From Streptomyces pilosus (GTDB lineage Bacteria; Actinomycetota; Actinomycetes; Streptomycetales; Streptomycetaceae): a stretch of DNA of 64,000 nt. The translations under genes were made by a program, and so were the position numbers. The stretch is from positions 1 through 64,000 of the forward strand of contig NZ_BMTU01000011.1 in NCBI RefSeq assembly GCF_014649835.1, in the 5' to 3' direction. Each line of letters starts with the position of its first letter. Positions within the stretch are counted from its first letter, which is position 1. Under the pieces are notes generated by a model, which was given only the letters and a program-made list of their open reading frames with translations, had not been told where the DNA came from and ran no database searches. Shown in pieces: positions 8,219 through 19,726 of this stretch.

Positions 8219-8745
8219 CGGCCCTCGAACCAGGCGCGCACGGCCAGGGTGTGCAGGGGGAAGGCGAGTTCCTCGGGGCGGCGGAGCAGGTGCCGGTCCT
8301 CGGTCTCGTCGGTGGGTGTGAAGGGCGGCAGGTCCCGGGCGGGCCGTTCGGGCAGGAGACCGAAGAGCAGCAGGTGTCCGTGGGGGGAGCTCATGGCGTC
8401 GGCGAGGCGGACGTCGCGGCTCTCCGCCTCGATGCCGGTCTCTTCCCGCAGTTCCCGTACGACGGCCCGGCGCCAGTCCTCCCGGTGGTCGATGAAGCCG
8501 CCGGGCAGGGCCGTGCGGCCGCGCGCGGGGGCGATGGACCGGGTGATGACGACCAGGGCGGTGCCGTGGGTGTCGTGGACGGGCTGGAGGGCCACCGCGA
8601 CCGGGAGGGGGTTGCGGTAGGCGACGGCACCGCAGGCCGGGCAGGTGCGGGGCCAGCCGGAGACGCCCTCCCCGTAGGGGGCACCGCAGCTCGAACAGTG
8701 GGAGTCCGGCACGGAGTTGGGGACCGGGGCGAGGGTTTCGGACAC
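8209..8745 (-). CDS. NUDIX hydrolase with N-terminal zinc ribbon
   Basis: 178 residues. The N-terminus holds a zinc-ribbon pair (CSSCG and CPACG, residues about 17-37), as in NADH pyrophosphatase-like and ADP-ribose pyrophosphatase-like NUDIX proteins. The NUDIX box is complete: G-F-I-D-H-R-E followed seven residues later by RELREETGI, which fits GX5EX7REUXEEXGU exactly, so the enzyme should be active on a nucleoside diphosphate linked to some moiety. The substrate cannot be told from sequence. The GTG start at 8745 is the only start that preserves the zinc ribbon. The 3' end overlaps the GH31-like gene by 10 bases tail to tail. Confidence 0.9.
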   Translation of the reverse strand: MSETLAPVPNSVPDSHCSSCGAPYGEGVSGWPRTCPACGAVAYRNPLPVAVALQPVHDTHGTALVVITRSIAPARGRTALPGGFIDHREDWRRAVVRELREETGIEAESRDVRLADAMSSPHGHLLLFGLLPERPARDLPPFTPTDETEDRHLLRRPEELAFPLHTLAVRAWFEGRYI

Positions 8746-8792
8746 GCGCGGGACTGTATCCGATCAGGGCGGGGGCGTCTCCGGCAGGTGGG

Positions 8793-9602
8793 TCAGCGGT
8801 GACCGGCGAGCGATCCGCGGGACACCGGGAAGTCGAAGTAGGTGTCGGGGTGGGTCTCGGGCTTGAAGGTGAAGTGCCACCATTCCTCGGCGAGGTTCAC
8901 GAACCCGAGGCCCTCCAGGGTGTTCTTGAGCAGCAGCCGGTTGGCGCGCTGTTCGCCCCCGATGCGCGGGTCGAGGGTGTGGCTGAGGGTGTCGAAGCAG
9001 TCGTAGCCGGTGCCCATGTCCACGGAACTGTCGGGGGACCGTTCGTCCTTGGGCGCGAAGCAGGGGGCCGGGGGCCGTCCGGGGTGGTGGGGGCGGGCCG
9101 GCCGGACGGGGAGCTTCACGAGGGTGAGGTCCACGGTGGAGCCGCGGCTGTGGCCGGACTTCTCCGCGATGTAGCCGTCGGCGAACAGCCGGCTCTTGTC
9201 GACGTTCGGGTAGTACTCGGCCTTCGTCCTGACGTCGCCGAGGTCCTCGGCCCAGCGCACGAAGTGGTCCACCGCGCGTTGGGGCCGGTAGCAGTCGTAC
9301 ACCTTGAGGGAGTAGCCCTGGCGCAGCAGGGTGCGCTGCGCGCTGTGCAGTGCCCGGGCGGCGGGCCGGGTGAGGATGCACAGCGGCTGCCGGTAGCCGT
9401 CGACGCGCTCGCCGACGAAGTTGTGCCGGGTGAAGTAGCGGATGTCCTGGATGATCGTCGGGTCCACGGCGTGCAGCGTCACGAAGTCGCGGGGCGCCGT
9501 GGGTTCGGGCTCCGCCCGGGCGGGGGCGGACGCGGCGGTCGCGGTGAGCAGGGCGGCGAGGGCGGTGGCCAGACCTCGTGCCACGGTGGTGAGTCGTGTC
9601 AT
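8793..9602 (-). CDS. Exported VanX-like D-alanyl-D-alanine dipeptidase (peptidase M15D)
   Basis: 269 residues with a signal peptide (MTRLTTVARGLATALAALL..., cleavage near ASAPARA). The mature part has the M15 zinc site: SGHSRGSTVDLTLV (His and Asp ligands) and the C-terminal EWWHF with the catalytic glutamate and third ligand. It also has VYDCYRPQRAVDHF, whose arginine is conserved in VanX. VanX hydrolyses D-Ala-D-Ala. True VanX of resistance clusters is cytoplasmic, while exported members such as this one probably work on peptidoglycan fragments or dipeptides outside the membrane. vanH, vanA and vanRS are absent. The ATG at 9602 has AGGGGAC upstream. It lies 101 bases behind cvnD on the same strand and may be read through from the conservon. 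Confidence 0.9.
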   Translation of the reverse strand: MTRLTTVARGLATALAALLTATAASAPARAEPEPTAPRDFVTLHAVDPTIIQDIRYFTRHNFVGERVDGYRQPLCILTRPAARALHSAQRTLLRQGYSLKVYDCYRPQRAVDHFVRWAEDLGDVRTKAEYYPNVDKSRLFADGYIAEKSGHSRGSTVDLTLVKLPVRPARPHHPGRPPAPCFAPKDERSPDSSVDMGTGYDCFDTLSHTLDPRIGGEQRANRLLLKNTLEGLGFVNLAEEWWHFTFKPETHPDTYFDFPVSRGSLAGHR

Positions 9603-9703
9603 GTCCCCTGCGTCTATCAGGTGCGGCGGTTCCGGGGAAGGACGTGGCCGGCAACCGTGCCGCCGGCGACCCCGGCGGGGTGCGGGCCGTGTCCGCCGTC
9701 TCC

Positions 9704-10286
9704 TCAGGTGGTGACCGCCCGCCGCCGCGAGGACCGGGCCATCGCGTGCTGGACGACGCCGATCAGGGCCTCCTTGACCGATTCCCGGTCCCGCGCGTCG
9801 CACATCACCAGCGGTACGTGGTCGTCGAGGTCGAGGGCGCGGCGGACGTCGTCCACCGGGTACCGGGCGGCGCCCTCGAAGCAGTTGACGCCGACGAGGA
9901 AGGGAATGGAGCGCCGCTCGAAGTAGTCGATGGCGGCGAAGCAGTCCTCCAGGCGCCGGGTGTCGGCGAGGACGACCGCGCCGAGGGCGCCCTCGGACAG
10001 TTCGTCCCACATGAACCAGAACCGCTCCTGGCCGGGCGTGCCGAACAGGTACAGCACCAGGTCCTCCCGGAGGGTGATCCGGCCGAAGTCCATGGCCACG
10101 GTCGTGGTGCCCTTGGCCTCCACACCGCTGGTGTCGTCGACCGGGCGGCCCGCCTCGGTGAGCAGTTCCTCGGTGCGCAGCGGCCTGATCTCGCTGACCG
10201 CGCCCACCAGCGTGGTCTTGCCCACGCCGAAGCCGCCGGCCACCAGGATCTTGAGCGTGACGGGCTCGACCGGGGGCTTGCCGCGC

Positions 10287-10306
<20 letters not shown>
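9704..10306 (-). CDS. cvnD: Conservon GTPase CvnD
   Basis: Small Ras-like GTPase (MglA/Rag-like) of 200 residues, the fourth element of an actinomycete conservon. The P-loop is GGFGVGKTTLVGAVSE (residues about 24-39), the switch/Walker B region is LFGTPGQERFWFMWDE, and VGVNCFEG sits in the place of NKxD, which is the degenerate form usual for this family. CvnD proteins bind membrane-linked CvnA/CvnB/CvnC in a complex compared to eukaryotic G-protein signalling. The ATG at 10306 has AGGAG at 9 bases, placed inside the end of the upstream 5-oxoprolinase gene with a 20-base overlap. That overlap implies translational coupling to oxoprolinase rather than to cvnC. Confidence 0.92.
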
Positions 10307-13946
<3,640 letters not shown>

Positions 13947-13970
13947 GTCAGTACTCCGCTTCCGCGCCGG

Positions 13971-14366
13971 TCACAGCGCCCGGAGGCCGTTGATCACGTC
14001 GCGCAGAATACTCTCGTCCGGCAGTTCCGCCGGCGGTACGGGCCGGTTCACATGGACGAATTCGCCGTCCACGAGGTCTCCCACGAGGACCCGGACCACT
14101 CCGACGGGCAGATCGAGTCCGGCGGCGAGTTCGGCGACCGTCGACGAGGTGTCACGGCACAGCCGAACGATGTCCACGTGCTCCGGGGAGAGGGTGGGAT
14201 CGTCCTCCGGATCGTCCGCGTACGGTTCCGTGACGACCACCGCGATCAGGTCGAGGCGGTGCTGGGCCGCACTGGTGGTGCGGCCCCGCGTCATGGCGTA
14301 CGGACGGACGACCGGCCCGGCCTCGTCGTCGAACCAGTGGCTTCTGTCCTGACCGTCAGCGCTCAT
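13971..14366 (-). CDS. cvnC: Conservon protein CvnC (DUF742)
   Basis: 131 residues, DUF742 family. The tail contains the winged-helix-like part (TVAELAAGLDLPVGVVRVLVGDLVDGEFVHV region), and the N-terminus has PVVRPYAMTRGRT, a signature of the family. In studied conservons CvnC interacts with CvnA, CvnB and CvnD at the membrane. It follows cvnB by 9 bases and precedes the oxoprolinase by 24 bases, all on one strand. Confidence 0.93.
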   Translation of the reverse strand: MSADGQDRSHWFDDEAGPVVRPYAMTRGRTTSAAQHRLDLIAVVVTEPYADDPEDDPTLSPEHVDIVRLCRDTSSTVAELAAGLDLPVGVVRVLVGDLVDGEFVHVNRPVPPAELPDESILRDVINGLRAL

Positions 14367-14375
14367 GTCCTCTCA

Positions 14376-14810
14376 CTACCCGCCCGAGGGCAGATCGGTG
14401 CGCGGTGCGGCGCCCAGGTGCACGCCCACCCGCTTCACGAGGAGCGTCATCTCGTAGGCGACCTGCCCGACGTCGGAGTCGGCGTCCGCGAGGACGGCGA
14501 GGCAGCTGCCGTCGCCGGCGGCGGTCACGAACAGGAACGCCTCGTCGAGTTCGACGACGGTCTGGCGGACGTCACCGGCCTCGAAGTGGCGGCCCACGCC
14601 CTTGGCGAGGCTGTGGAAGCCGGAGGCGACGGCGGCCAGGTGCTCGCTGTCCTCCCGGGTCAGGTCCTTCGACGCGCCGGTGGGCAGGCCGTCGCCGGAG
14701 AGCACGATCGCCTTGCGGATGCTGGCGACGCGGTCGACCAGGTCGTCGAGGAGCCAGTTCAGCTCCCCCTTGTCGGTCTCGGTGTGGCCGGTGGCCCTCG
14801 GTGCGGTCAT
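14376..14810 (-). CDS. cvnB: Conservon protein CvnB (roadblock/LC7 domain)
   Basis: 144 residues with a roadblock/LC7 domain, beginning LNWLLDDLVDRVASIRKAIVLSGDGLP and continuing LAAVASGFHSLAKGVGRHF, the standard pattern of Streptomyces CvnB proteins. In MglA/MglB-type systems roadblock proteins regulate the partner GTPase, so CvnB probably modulates CvnD. Its start codon overlaps the cvnA stop by four bases (ATGA), a sign of translational coupling. Confidence 0.94.
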   Translation of the reverse strand: MTAPRATGHTETDKGELNWLLDDLVDRVASIRKAIVLSGDGLPTGASKDLTREDSEHLAAVASGFHSLAKGVGRHFEAGDVRQTVVELDEAFLFVTAAGDGSCLAVLADADSDVGQVAYEMTLLVKRVGVHLGAAPRTDLPSGG

Positions 14811-17755
14811 CGACCGTCCCCCTTAGTCGTTCGTCGTGGTGCCGTGCCGCGGCCGGTCTCGTCGCCGTCGGCGTTCTCCTCGCGGCCGCGCTGCCAGCCG
14901 CGCTGGAGCGAGGCCATGCGGCTGCGTACTTCGTCCGCGTCCCGTTCGACGGGCCGGGGCCGGTCCGCGTTCCGCGGTCCGGTGCCGCGCTTGAGCTGCG
15001 GGGCCAGGCTGGCCTGCCGTACCCGGCGGGGCAGTGATCCGCCGTCCGGCTGCTCAGCGGGGCCGCCGGTCCCGTCCTGCGGCGGGGAGGAGTCGTCGGG
15101 CCCGCTCGTCGCGATCGCGGGGCGGCGGGCGCCCCGGGGCGGGCCGGCGGGCGGCTCGCCCGCCGGAGTGCCGCTCCGTCCGGCGCCGCCGGCCGCGGGG
15201 CGGGCACGGTCCGCGGTACGACGGCGGGCGGGCAGGGGCGGTGGTGTCTCCGCGTCCTTCTCCCCGTGCCCGGGACCCGGGGCCGGCCGTTCGGTGCGGC
15301 GGCGGGCGGGCAGCGGGGCGAGGGGTTCCGGGTCCGGACGGCCGGGTTCCCGGCGTCCGGCGGCGTTCTCGCCGCGGCGCCGGGAGGGCGGCGCGGGCGC
15401 TGCCTCCAGTTCGGGGCGGCCGGGCCGTGCGGTCTTCTTCTCCCCGTCGCCGCGCTCGGCACGCGCACCCTGGTCGCGGACGGGGCGGCCGTGGGAGCTG
15501 ACCAGCTTGGGGGTGGGTCTGCGGGTGAGAGGAACCGGAGCGTCCGCCGGTTCGCCGGTGTCCCGCGCGGCGCCCGGAGCCGGGAGGTGGGACTCGTGGC
15601 CGCGGCCGGGCCGCTCGTCCCCGGCCAGGGAGCCACGGGGGCGGAAGAGGCCGCCGTCCTCGTCGTCCAGGGTGCTGGGGAAGCCGGTGAGGGCGTCCAG
15701 GTCCACGGGGGCTTCCAGTTCGACCGGTCCGTCCAGCACCGAGGCGGGCAGCCGGGGCAGTGGGACGGGCACCTGGGACAGCGCGGCGCGGCGGCTCTCC
15801 TCGGGCTCCTTGTCCGTGGCGCGGTGGGGCCGGTCGAGGCGGAAGCCGACACCGTTGGTGTCGGGGACCTCGTCCGTCAGCAGCGCGTCGGGGATGAAGA
15901 CGACCGCCGTGGTCCCGCCGTACGGGGAGGGCTGGAGGGAGACCCGGACGTTCTGGCGCCGGGCGAGACGGCTGACGACGAACAGGCCGAGCCGGTCGGT
16001 GTCGGAGAGTTCGAACTCCGGGGTCTCGGCGAGCCGGAGGTTGGCGTCCAGGAGCGCGTCGGCCGCCATGCCGAGCCCGCGGTCGTGGATCTCCAGGGTG
16101 AAGCCGTTGGCCACCCGCTCGCCCACGACCTGCACGGCGGTGTGCGGCGGGGAGAACACCGTGGCGTTCTCCAGCAGTTCGGCCACCAGGTGGGTGAGGT
16201 CGGCGACGGCCGGGCCGGTGACGGCGACCCTGGGCAGCCGGCGGACCTCGACGCGCTCGTAGTCCTCCACCTCGGCGACGGCGGCGCGTACGACGTCCAT
16301 GAGCTGGACGGGCTTGCGCCACTGCCGGGAGGGCGCGGCGCCGGAGAGGATCACCAGGCCCTCGGCGTGGCGGCGCATACGGGTGGTGAGGTGGTCCAGC
16401 CGGAAGAGGTCGGCGAGCTCCTCGGTGTCCTCGGTCCGGCGCTCCATGGTGTCCAGCAGGGTGAGCTGCTTGTGCAGCAGCACCTGGCTGCGGCGGGCGA
16501 GGTTGACGAACACCTCGGAGACGCCGGCGCGCAGTTCGGCCTGTTTGACGGCGGCCTCCACGGCGGCGCGCTGGAGGGTGTTGAGGGCCTGGCCGACCTC
16601 TCCCATCTCGTTCTTGTCGTACTCCAGGCGCGGGACCTCGGTCTCCACGTCGACCTGTTCGCCGGCCGAGAGGCGGCGCATCACGCCGGGCAGCCGCACG
16701 CCGGACGCCTCGTGCGCCTCCAGGCGCAGCTTCCGCAGGTCGCGGATGAGGCCGCGGCCGACGCGTACGGAGAGGAACAGGGAGACCAGGAGGGCGATCA
16801 GCCCGAGGACGCCGACGACGACGGCCTGGGCGATGACGCCCATGGCGACCGGGCGGACCCGGTCCTGGTAGCGGTCGGTGGCCTCGTCGTTGAGGGTGCC
16901 GAGCTCGGCGAGCACGTTGCCGGCGGCGGTGTCCCAGCTCTTCGCGGTGACCCCGCGGGGCGGCCCGCTGCCGGAGGAGACGGCGGCCTCCTCGCCCACG
17001 CGCAGCGGTGCGGACGCGGCGTTCTTCCAGAACGTCTCGTAGCGGTCGCGTTCGTCGGCGGGCAGCTCCGGCAGGCCGGCGTCGTACAGGAGGGTGCGCT
17101 GGGCGACGAGGTCGGAGATGTCGCGCACCTCGGCGCGGGAGAGCCTGCCGACGATCAGTGCGGAGCCGAGGAGGGCGTCCTCGCGGGAGAGCAGTTCGCG
17201 GGCGCGCGCGAGGCTGACGAGGGCGCGGTACTGCTTGTCCAGTTCGACGTCGTCCACCACGTGCAGACTGGCGAGCAGCACGTAGCAGGGGTCGATCAGC
17301 CGGTTGTAGAGGTCGAGGGCCTGGGCGCGGCCGACGGTGCCGTCCTCGACGCTGCGGCGGAGTGACTCGATGCCCTTGAAGGACTCCAGGACCGCGCTCA
17401 GTTCGCTGGAGTCGTCGTGCATGGCCTCGCGCACCCGGTCGTCGTCCGCGCTGCCGCGGACGACGGCGACGGCCTTGTCGGTGGCGGCGCGGCTGCGCCG
17501 CAGTGCGGCGAGTCCGTCGGAGGCACGGGGGTCGGCGAGGTGGACGAGGGTCTGGCGGCGCTCCTGCTGGAGGACGCGCACGGTGTCCTCGACGGGGTAG
17601 CCGACCTCCTCCATCACCGACGACACGTCGGACAGGTGACTTGCCTCGCGGCCCGTGAGCACCGTGGTGAAGGCCCAGATCGTCGTCAGGGACACCAGCG
17701 GCACGAGAAGCAGCGCCACGATCTTCCGGCGGATGGACTTCCCGCGAAAGCGCAT
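14807..17755 (-). CDS. cvnA: Conservon sensor kinase-like protein CvnA
   Basis: 982 residues from the ATG at 17755, which has GGGGGAG just upstream and gives the usual N-terminus MRFRGKSIRRKIVALLLVPL. It has a first membrane segment at about 10-32, an extracytoplasmic nitrate/nitrite-sensor-like (NIT) domain, a second membrane segment near residues 310-335 (VVVGVLGLIALLVSLFLSV), a HAMP-like linker, and a histidine-kinase-type ATPase domain around residues 510-620 (ELLENATVFSPP N box, EIHDRGLGM G1 box, GLFVVSRLARR). A canonical phospho-accepting histidine box is not obvious, as in other CvnA proteins. The last third is a long proline/arginine-rich disordered tail. It heads the operon cvnA-B-C-oxoprolinase-cvnD. 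Confidence 0.93.
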   Translation of the reverse strand: MRFRGKSIRRKIVALLLVPLVSLTTIWAFTTVLTGREASHLSDVSSVMEEVGYPVEDTVRVLQQERRQTLVHLADPRASDGLAALRRSRAATDKAVAVVRGSADDDRVREAMHDDSSELSAVLESFKGIESLRRSVEDGTVGRAQALDLYNRLIDPCYVLLASLHVVDDVELDKQYRALVSLARARELLSREDALLGSALIVGRLSRAEVRDISDLVAQRTLLYDAGLPELPADERDRYETFWKNAASAPLRVGEEAAVSSGSGPPRGVTAKSWDTAAGNVLAELGTLNDEATDRYQDRVRPVAMGVIAQAVVVGVLGLIALLVSLFLSVRVGRGLIRDLRKLRLEAHEASGVRLPGVMRRLSAGEQVDVETEVPRLEYDKNEMGEVGQALNTLQRAAVEAAVKQAELRAGVSEVFVNLARRSQVLLHKQLTLLDTMERRTEDTEELADLFRLDHLTTRMRRHAEGLVILSGAAPSRQWRKPVQLMDVVRAAVAEVEDYERVEVRRLPRVAVTGPAVADLTHLVAELLENATVFSPPHTAVQVVGERVANGFTLEIHDRGLGMAADALLDANLRLAETPEFELSDTDRLGLFVVSRLARRQNVRVSLQPSPYGGTTAVVFIPDALLTDEVPDTNGVGFRLDRPHRATDKEPEESRRAALSQVPVPLPRLPASVLDGPVELEAPVDLDALTGFPSTLDDEDGGLFRPRGSLAGDERPGRGHESHLPAPGAARDTGEPADAPVPLTRRPTPKLVSSHGRPVRDQGARAERGDGEKKTARPGRPELEAAPAPPSRRRGENAAGRREPGRPDPEPLAPLPARRRTERPAPGPGHGEKDAETPPPLPARRRTADRARPAAGGAGRSGTPAGEPPAGPPRGARRPAIATSGPDDSSPPQDGTGGPAEQPDGGSLPRRVRQASLAPQLKRGTGPRNADRPRPVERDADEVRSRMASLQRGWQRGREENADGDETGRGTAPRRTTKGDGR

Positions 17756-18173
17756 GGCCTCCCCCAGCTCGGCCCCCGGACGTCCGGGGGTACACATGTG
17801 CGTCAACAAACGGCGCGAGCCTACTACCGCTGCCGGGGCAACTCGAAGACCCGTCCGGAAGCTGTACTTCCGTACCGGTGGCGGGAGATGGGCAATTGTC
17901 GGCTCATTGCGGGAGATTGACTCCCGCGGAACGGGGCACGCGCCCTGTGCCTATCTCCCGTGCGGGCGGGCGGTGTTGGCCGATTTCTTTCCCGTTCGGG
18001 AATCTTCCCGTCGCGCCGTTCGTCCTTCTCTGTGGGAAATGGGGGCGGAATCGGCCACAGGAGCCGTGTCCCGTACCCGGGCGGCGTAAAACAGCGCAAG
18101 CCGGGCAGCCACTGAGGTGTCGGGTCTTCGGACACGGGCGAGCGGTCTGCTGGCGGTGGGGAGTGACACGTTG
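17756..18173. other. Intergenic region upstream of the conservon and the divergent membrane-protein gene
   Basis: 418 bases without a credible gene. A perfect 7-base inverted repeat with a 5-base loop, GCGGGAG-ATTGA-CTCCCGC, lies at 17909-17927. It could be an operator or a weak terminator. The region is less GC-rich than its surroundings around 17980-18060. I could not assign the promoters of cvnA or of the gene at 18174 with confidence. Confidence 0.5.
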
Positions 18174-18785
18174 ATGGGCACGGCGGAGCGGCGCGAGGCG
18201 CCCGAGGGCGACGCGGCGACACGGAAGGAGTCGCGGCCGGATGCCGGGGTGCCCGGCAACGGCACCCTCACGGCCGAGCGCGGGCCGGGCGCCGCGGCGG
18301 CCGCGCAGGGGGCCGCAGGAGCGGTCCAGGACGGTGCCGCCCCGGAGGCCGCGGAGGGAGCGGGCGAGTCCGGCGGTGCACGCGCGCAGGGCCCTTACCG
18401 GCCACTGTGGGTCGAGGGGCCGGCGCGCCGGCGCCGGCTGCCGGATCCGGTGCGGACGGCCGCCGTGCGGGCGGTGCTCGTCATCTCGGTGACGATGATT
18501 CAGGCCATGGTGGCCTTCCTGTGCACGCTGGCCGGGTCCTGGCTGGCCTTTCCCATGGTCATCAGCAGCGTCGCCAGTACGATCCTGGCGACCTGGGCGG
18601 CGCTGGACGTGTGGGTGACCCGCCAGGTGTGGAACCAGCGCCACGGCGTGGTGTCCGTGCCCAGCAGCACGGCGCGCGCCCTGCGGCGCGAGCGGCGGCG
18701 CGCCCACCGTCAGGAGCGGTCCGCGCAGCGCGCCAGGGGACGCATACGCCGCAGCGGCGGGGCCGGACAGCTGTCCCACTCCTGA
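18174..18785 (+). CDS. Small membrane protein of unknown function
   Basis: 203 residues with the ATG at 18174; a TTG three bases earlier is equally well placed after GGGGAG. The first 80 residues are Ala/Gly/Glu-rich and probably disordered. Two membrane segments follow, about residues 98-118 (AVRAVLVISVTMIQAMVAFL) and 122-145 (SWLAFPMVISSVASTILATW). Then comes VTRQVWNQRHGVVSVPSS and a very basic tail (RRERRRAHRQERSAQRARGR) that should stay in the cytoplasm. Similar short membrane proteins are common in Streptomyces and none that I know has an assigned role. It precedes the IclR gene by 118 bases on the same strand. Confidence 0.75.
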   Translation: MGTAERREAPEGDAATRKESRPDAGVPGNGTLTAERGPGAAAAAQGAAGAVQDGAAPEAAEGAGESGGARAQGPYRPLWVEGPARRRRLPDPVRTAAVRAVLVISVTMIQAMVAFLCTLAGSWLAFPMVISSVASTILATWAALDVWVTRQVWNQRHGVVSVPSSTARALRRERRRAHRQERSAQRARGRIRRSGGAGQLSHS

Positions 18786-18903
18786 CCCGGTCACGGTGAC
18801 GGGGCCGCCGTCGGCGGACGCCGCCTCGGTAGGCTGAGGTTGTGCAGGGCGCGCCCCGGTGCGTCCTGCGCAACCACTTCGACGAGATGGTGAGAGCCCG
18901 ACC

Positions 18904-19701
18904 ATGACCCGCGCCGGGAGCGAGCCCGGGAAGAACGGCAAGGGTGCCGCGAGCGCCGTGCAGTCCGTCGACCGTGCCGTGAGCGTGCTGGAGATCCTCG
19001 CCCGGCGCGGCGAGGCGGGAGTTACGGAGGTCGCCGGCGAGCTGGGGGTGCACAAGTCGACGGCCTTCAGGCTGCTCGGCGTGCTGGAGAACCGCGGCCT
19101 GGTCGCCCAGGCCAGGGAACACGGCGCCTACCGCCTGGGGGCGGGTGTCCTGCGTCTGGCGGGGGCGGCCGCACTGCGGCTCGACATCTCCCAGGAGGGC
19201 GTCCCCGTCTGCCGGGAACTCGCGGACGAGCTCGGCGAAACCGTGAACATGGCGGTGGTGGACGAGGACGCGGCCGTCAACATCATGCAGGCCCGCGGCA
19301 CGGCGGCGGTCACCGCACAGAACTGGCTCGGCAGACGCACACCGCTGCACGCCACCTCCAGCGGCAAGGTGTTCCTGGCCCATATGCCGCCCGCCCTGCG
19401 TGAGGACCGCCTCGCCCGCCCGTTGCCCCGGTTCACGGAGCGCACGGTCATCGACCCGCCGGCCCTGCGCGACGAGCTGGACGGGGTCCTCGAGCAGGGC
19501 TACGCGGTGACACGGGAGGAGCTGGAGCTCGGGCTGGCCGCGGTGGCCGCGCCGGTCCGCTCGCACGACGGGTCCGTGATCGCGGCGATCAGTGTCTCGG
19601 GGCCCGTGTACCGGCTGACCGCGGGGCGGCTGCCCCGGCTGGGCGGCCGGACCGCGGCGGCCGCGGCCGAACTGTCGCGGCGCATGGGCTACGGCTTCTG
19701 A
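18904..19701 (+). CDS. IclR-family transcriptional regulator
   Basis: 265 residues. The N-terminal winged helix (VQSVDRAVSVLEIL, GVTEVAGELGVHKSTAFRLL) is followed by the IclR effector-binding domain (LGRRTPLHATSSGKVFLAHM, GYAVTREELELGLAAVAAPV, AISVSGP). All family landmarks are present, so it should be a functional dimeric regulator binding a small carboxylic ligand. The start at 18904 gives the usual N-terminus with GGTGAG upstream. No catabolic operon lies directly beside it: the downstream genes are convergent, so the target cannot be read from context. Confidence 0.9.
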   Translation: MTRAGSEPGKNGKGAASAVQSVDRAVSVLEILARRGEAGVTEVAGELGVHKSTAFRLLGVLENRGLVAQAREHGAYRLGAGVLRLAGAAALRLDISQEGVPVCRELADELGETVNMAVVDEDAAVNIMQARGTAAVTAQNWLGRRTPLHATSSGKVFLAHMPPALREDRLARPLPRFTERTVIDPPALRDELDGVLEQGYAVTREELELGLAAVAAPVRSHDGSVIAAISVSGPVYRLTAGRLPRLGGRTAAAAAELSRRMGYGF

Positions 19702-19726
19702 GCCCGCCGCCCCGGGAGACGGCCGG

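Noticed and set aside
8793..9602. Vancomycin resistance gene vanX
   Set aside because: It has a signal peptide and no vanH, vanA or vanRS neighbours, so it is more likely a wall-recycling dipeptidase.
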